This document shows, piece after piece, positions 6,618 to 9,101 of a stretch of DNA of 9,101 nt; the first letter of the stretch is position 1; each line of letters opens with the position of its first letter. Below the pieces are notes generated by a model. That model was not told where the DNA came from and made no database searches. It saw nothing but the letters and a program-made list of their open reading frames with translations. Both the position numbers and the translations under genes were made by a program. Origin of the DNA: Pseudomonadota bacterium (GTDB lineage: Bacteria; Pseudomonadota; Alphaproteobacteria; Caulobacterales; Caulobacteraceae); NCBI GenBank assembly GCA_023445955.1, contig JAEXJH010000417.1, positions 1-9,101 of the forward strand, given 5' to 3'.

Positions 6618-7407
6618 ACGCCGCCGCGCGTTTCTGAAGGAAGGCGCTGACGCCTTCGATGAAGTCCTCGGTCTTGCCGGCGAATTTCTGGGCCTTGCGC
6701 TCGGCGTGCAGCTGGCCGGTCCAGTCGCTGTCGAGGCTGTCCCACACCAGCTTGCGGATCGCGCCCAGCGCCGCTGGCCCCTTGGCAAGCTCCAGCGCCA
6801 GAGCGTGGGCGGTCGGGATCAGCTCCGCGTCGGGGACGCAGCGGTTGACCAGGCCCCACTGCAACGCGGTGGCCGCCGGGATCTTGTCGCCCAGCAGCAT
6901 CATTTCCATCGCCCGCGCCTTGCCGATCAGGCGCGGCAGCAGGTAGGTCGAGCCGCCGTCGGGCACCAGGCCGATGCGGCGGAAGGCCTGCAGGAAATAG
7001 GCGCTCTCGCCGGCCACTATGATGTCGCCCATCAGCGCGATCGAGCAGCCGACGCCGGCCGCCGGACCGTTCACCGCCGTGACGATCGGCAGCTGGAAGT
7101 CCTTCAGCAGGGTCATCAGCGGGTTGTAGGTGTTCTCCAGCGCCGAGCCGGCGTCAGGCTTGCCGTCGACGTCCAGCTCGCGTCCGGCCGCGCCGCCGCC
7201 CGACAGGTTGGCGCCCGAGCAGAAGCCGCGGCCTTCGCCAGTCAGGATCACCGCGCGCGCCTCGATCTTGCCCGCCGCGATGGAGGAGAAGGCGTGGATC
7301 AGCTCGCGCGCGATCTCCAGGCTGGCGGCGTTCAGCGTCGACGGATCGGCGAGGGTGACGGTGGCGACGCCGCCTTCCGTCGAGACACGGATCTTCTGGT
7401 AGTCCAC
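6604..7407 (-). CDS. Enoyl-CoA hydratase/isomerase (crotonase) family protein
   Basis: This 267-residue protein is a complete crotonase-fold enzyme acting on acyl-CoA thioesters. The two oxyanion-hole segments are present: RGFCSGANLS (60-69) and NGPAAGVGCS (113-122). The positions of the two catalytic glutamates of mitochondrial enoyl-CoA hydratase appear to be Ser122 and Phe142, while LVPDGG contains Asp150. The pattern AFRRIGLVPDGG is like PaaG-type isomerases, in which the Asp of PDGG is catalytic. Isomerase or related activity on acyl-CoA is therefore more likely than classical hydratase activity; the substrate is unknown. The start is GTG (7405-7407), supported by a ribosome binding site. 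It appears to be a single gene with its own promoter in the 133-bp gap before the cyclase stop. Confidence 0.9.
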   Translation of the reverse strand: MDYQKIRVSTEGGVATVTLADPSTLNAASLEIARELIHAFSSIAAGKIEARAVILTGEGRGFCSGANLSGGGAAGRELDVDGKPDAGSALENTYNPLMTLLKDFQLPIVTAVNGPAAGVGCSIALMGDIIVAGESAYFLQAFRRIGLVPDGGSTYLLPRLIGKARAMEMMLLGDKIPAATALQWGLVNRCVPDAELIPTAHALALELAKGPAALGAIRKLVWDSLDSDWTGQLHAERKAQKFAGKTEDFIEGVSAFLQKRAAAFKGR

Positions 7408-7415
7408 GGCCTGGG

Positions 7416-7423
7416 TCTCCCTT
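7416..7423 (-). promoter_or_regulatory. Ribosome binding site of the crotonase gene
   Basis: Read on the minus strand this is AAGGGAGA. The GGGAG core ends 9 bases before the GTG at 7407, which supports that non-ATG start. Confidence 0.65.
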
Positions 7424-7472
7424 GTTCGTTGGGAGAGTCTAGGCGCCTTTGCCCCTTGGGAAGGCTAGCGGA

Positions 7473-7513
7473 ATTTTCAAAAGGAAACGCCGCCGATCTT
7501 TCGACCGGCGGCG
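7473..7513 (-). terminator. Rho-independent terminator of the diguanylate cyclase gene
   Basis: A perfect 8-bp GC stem (CGCCGCCG at 7488-7495 pairing with CGGCGGCG at 7506-7513) encloses a 10-base loop. Read on the minus strand it is followed at once by TTTCCTTTTGAAAAT, a T-rich tail. It begins 28 bases beyond the cyclase stop codon, so it should end that transcript and separate it from the crotonase gene. Confidence 0.75.
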
Positions 7514-7540
7514 CGACAGTAGGTCTTCTGCTGAAGCTGA

Positions 7541-8602
7541 TTAGGCGGCGTTGGCCGAGGCCGGCATCGATTCCGCCGCCGTGACGCGGTTGCGGCCGCC
7601 GCGCTTGGAGGCGTAGAGCGCCGCATCGGCGCGCTCCATGATCGAGTGGCCGCTCTCGTTGGGCTGGCGCTCGGCGAAGCCCGACGAGATGGTGATGGCG
7701 CCCAGGTCCTCGTTGGTCGAGCGGCGCTTGAGCATGCGCGAGGAGACCTCGACGCGGATTTCTTCCAGGACCGTGGCGACGACCGCGGAGTCTTCGCGCG
7801 GGAAGATCATCGCAAATTCCTCGCCGCCGTAGCGGGCGGCGAAGCGCGGCGGGGCGGCGACGCGGCCGATCACAGAGGCGACGTAGCGGATGACCTGGTC
7901 GCCCGTCTGGTGGCCCCAGGTGTCGTTGAAGCCCTTGAAATGGTCGATGTCGAGCACGGCCAGGCAGATGCCGGCGCTGTGTTCGTCAGCCTCGGAGCAG
8001 GCGCGCTCCAGCTCTTCGTCGAAGGCCTTGCGGTTGGCGAGGTTGGTCAGGCCGTCGGTCGTGGCGTCGCGGCGGACCTGTTCCAGGTGCTCGCGCAGGC
8101 GCTCGACTTCCGAGGTCGATTCGGCCAGGCGCGATTCCAGCGACTGATTTTCCTTGTGGACGCGACGGGTGGCTTCGGCGAGGCCGCCGACCAGGGTCTT
8201 GATGGCCTCGACGTCGGTCGTCTTGTCCAGGCTCTTGGTCGCGCCGGCCAGTTCCTTGCCGAAGGCGGCGTTCGACTTCTGGGCGTTCTGGATGGCCTTG
8301 GAGACCGCTTCCAGTTCCTTGGAGAGGATGTCGCCGGCGTCGCGGATCTGTTCGTTCAGGCGGGCCTTGGGCAGGTAGGTGGCGGCAAGCTCTTCGCTGA
8401 CCAGCTCGGTCATTGGCTCGCCCAGCGAGATCAGACGCGTCAGTTCACGGGCGAGGGCGCCGTCGGGATCGGCCACATAGTGGGTCCACAGCTCGAAATT
8501 CAATGCCGTCGGCCACACCTGGTGGCGTTCCATGAGCTCCAGAGCACGCGCGGCGATCTTGTAGGCTTCGGGACCGCGCAGTGTGGTTTCGACGTCCGAC
8601 AT
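7541..8602 (-). CDS. dgcB: GGDEF diguanylate cyclase, DgcB-like
   Basis: This 353-residue protein makes cyclic di-GMP from two GTP. Residues 1-90 form a helical N-terminal domain without a signal peptide or membrane segment. About 90-182 is helical, with heptad-like coiled coil at 145-182. The GGDEF domain begins at DGLTNLANRKAF (183-194) and contains metal ligands Asp218 and Asp220 in LDIDHFK, substrate Asn226, and the active-site motif GGEEF (259-263) preceded by RY. All catalytic positions look intact. The allosteric inhibitory I-site (RxxD, normally 6-9 residues before GG[DE]EF) is absent: the sequence there is APPR. A soluble coiled-coil GGDEF protein a few genes from suf is what I remember for Caulobacter DgcB, which promotes the motile-to-sessile switch; the symbol is given on that basis. 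A purine-rich Shine-Dalgarno sequence (GGGGGAAGAAG) precedes the ATG. Confidence 0.9.
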   Translation of the reverse strand: MSDVETTLRGPEAYKIAARALELMERHQVWPTALNFELWTHYVADPDGALARELTRLISLGEPMTELVSEELAATYLPKARLNEQIRDAGDILSKELEAVSKAIQNAQKSNAAFGKELAGATKSLDKTTDVEAIKTLVGGLAEATRRVHKENQSLESRLAESTSEVERLREHLEQVRRDATTDGLTNLANRKAFDEELERACSEADEHSAGICLAVLDIDHFKGFNDTWGHQTGDQVIRYVASVIGRVAAPPRFAARYGGEEFAMIFPREDSAVVATVLEEIRVEVSSRMLKRRSTNEDLGAITISSGFAERQPNESGHSIMERADAALYASKRGGRNRVTAAESMPASANAA

Positions 8603-8673
8603 TTCTTCTTCCCCCGTTCAGCGGTTCCCCTTGCGGAAACGCCGACGCTTGGAGCGCAACCTTAGGGCCGAGA

Positions 8674-8715
8674 GTTCTTACGAGGCGTTAAGAACGACGT
8701 TCTCTTGCATAAGAA
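8674..8715. promoter_or_regulatory. Cluster of inverted GTTCT/AGAAC half-sites upstream of the cyclase gene
   Basis: GTTCTTA at 8674-8680 is the exact inverse of TAAGAAC at 8689-8695. The latter overlaps a second palindrome, AGAACGACGTTCT (8691-8703, 6-bp arms, 1-base centre), whose right arm pairs loosely with AGAA at 8712-8715 around a central TGCA. Four related half-sites in 42 bp between divergent genes suggest a protein-binding region. The regulator is unknown; spacing does not fit LexA or CtrA boxes. Confidence 0.4.
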
Positions 8716-8722
8716 ACGACCA

Positions 8723-8754
8723 GCGCTCATGGTTATCATCGATAAGATGAGCGC
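8723..8754. promoter_or_regulatory. Long interrupted palindrome before the aldehyde dehydrogenase gene
   Basis: GCGCTCAT (8723-8730) and ATGAGCGC (8747-8754) are exact inverse arms. Inside them TTATC (8733-8737) and GATAA (8741-8745) also pair around ATC, with a GG/G interruption. The total is 13 paired bases. It ends 39 bases before the dehydrogenase start, so it is either an operator or a hairpin in the 5' leader. No T-run follows on the plus strand, so it is not a terminator. Confidence 0.5.
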
Positions 8755-8773
8755 CGCGCCGCATGGCCGGGCC

Positions 8774-8784
8774 AGGGGAGGGAG
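8774..8784 (+). promoter_or_regulatory. Ribosome binding site of the aldehyde dehydrogenase gene
   Basis: AGGGGAGGGAG contains two overlapping Shine-Dalgarno cores; the second ends 9 bases before the ATG at 8794. It fixes the start codon of the gene that runs off the window. Confidence 0.65.
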
Positions 8785-8793
8785 TTCAACATC

Positions 8794-9101
8794 ATGAATG
8801 CGCCCGTGAATTTGTCGGCCGACGACCACAAGGCCGTGATGAACGATGTCCTGCAGCGTCAGAAGGCCGCGCACCTGCGTGACGGACCGCCCAGCGCCGA
8901 CAAGCGAATCGACTGGCTGAACCGCTGCATTGACCTGCTGATTGGCCATCAGGCCGAGATCGCCAAGGCGGTGAACGCCGACTTCGGCTCGCGCTCGCCC
9001 GAGGCCACGGCGCTGACGGATGTGGCCGGCTCGATCGGCCCGCTGAAGTTCGCCCGCGAGCACGTCGCCAAGTGGATGAAGCCGGAGAAGCGCAAGACGA
9101 C
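8794..9101 (+). CDS. Coniferyl-aldehyde-dehydrogenase-like protein (3' end outside window)
   Basis: The frame is open from ATG at 8794 to the window edge, giving the first 102 residues. They resemble the N-terminus of the aldehyde dehydrogenase superfamily, coniferyl aldehyde dehydrogenase branch: QRQKAAHLRDGPPSADKRIDWL (about residues 22-43 as a region), then NADFGSRSPEATALTDV (64-80), then KFAREHVAKWMKPEKR (85-100). Enzymes of this branch oxidise aromatic or aliphatic aldehydes to acids with NAD(P)+. The catalytic Cys and Glu and the cofactor-binding segments are outside the window, so activity cannot be judged. It is divergent from the diguanylate cyclase gene, with a palindrome-rich 191-bp region between. 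Substrate naming is tentative; only the family is firm. Confidence 0.82.
   Translation, partial: MNAPVNLSADDHKAVMNDVLQRQKAAHLRDGPPSADKRIDWLNRCIDLLIGHQAEIAKAVNADFGSRSPEATALTDVAGSIGPLKFAREHVAKWMKPEKRKT

Noticed and set aside
7646..8665. Open frame of 339 codons antisense to the GGDEF gene
   Set aside because: Mirror frame of a protein with intact GGDEF motifs; repetitive Gly/Ala/Val/Asp composition and no start context.
8674..8703. LexA (SOS) box or CtrA box
   Set aside because: GTTC copies are not spaced as GTTC-N7-GTTC, and TTAA at 8688 is followed after 7 bases by GTTC, not TTAA. At best a degenerate half-site.
8662..9063. Minus-strand 133-codon frame opposite the aldehyde dehydrogenase start
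   Set aside because: The plus-strand frame here shows clear aldehyde dehydrogenase N-terminal motifs, and the minus frame would run through the regulatory palindromes.
1..9101. Defence system, prophage, transposon or CRISPR
   Set aside because: No transposase, integrase, nuclease, toxin or direct-repeat array was seen; composition looks even across the window by eye.

Overview
The window is GC-rich, densely packed bacterial chromosome with one intact gene after another and no mobile element, RNA gene or CRISPR array that I can see. Protein content and gene order (a suf operon, then a GGDEF protein resembling DgcB, then a coniferyl-aldehyde-dehydrogenase-like gene) suggest an alphaproteobacterium of the Caulobacter group. 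That assignment rests on remembered family resemblance, not on a search.

Region 1 (1-3056, + strand) is the 3' part of a suf iron-sulfur cluster assembly operon: the C-terminal part of sufD, then sufS (cysteine desulfurase), a SufT/DUF59 protein, an A-type carrier of the SufA/IscA family, and a 66-residue cysteine-rich protein whose start overlaps the carrier's stop. SufS supplies sulfur, SufD belongs to the SufBCD scaffold, and the A-type and DUF59 proteins act in cluster maturation or transfer.

Region 2 (3053-4739, - strand) is a three-gene unit read leftward: a TetR-family regulator, a PlsC-type acyltransferase and a small three-helix membrane protein. Its end collides with the suf operon, and the two convergent genes share a single CTAG. 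Upstream of tetR lies a 94-bp divergent region with two GTGA/TCAC inverted repeats that look like TetR operators.

Region 3 (4834-6617, + strand) is a tightly coupled trio: a family 9 glycosyltransferase, a DUF6165 protein and an ACT-domain protein, with TGAATG and TGATG junctions. It converges with region 4, overlapping it by 14 bp.

Region 4 (6604-8602, - strand) holds a crotonase-family enoyl-CoA hydratase/isomerase and, upstream of it, a GGDEF diguanylate cyclase with its own terminator. A 191-bp intergenic region rich in inverted repeats separates the cyclase from a divergent aldehyde dehydrogenase gene (8794 onward), which runs off the window.

Most of the window is ordinary core or near-core chromosome. 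The points most worth checking are the cysteine-rich small protein at the end of the suf operon, the paired TetR operators, the palindromes before the aldehyde dehydrogenase, the GGDEF protein without an I-site, and the crotonase without the usual glutamate pair.
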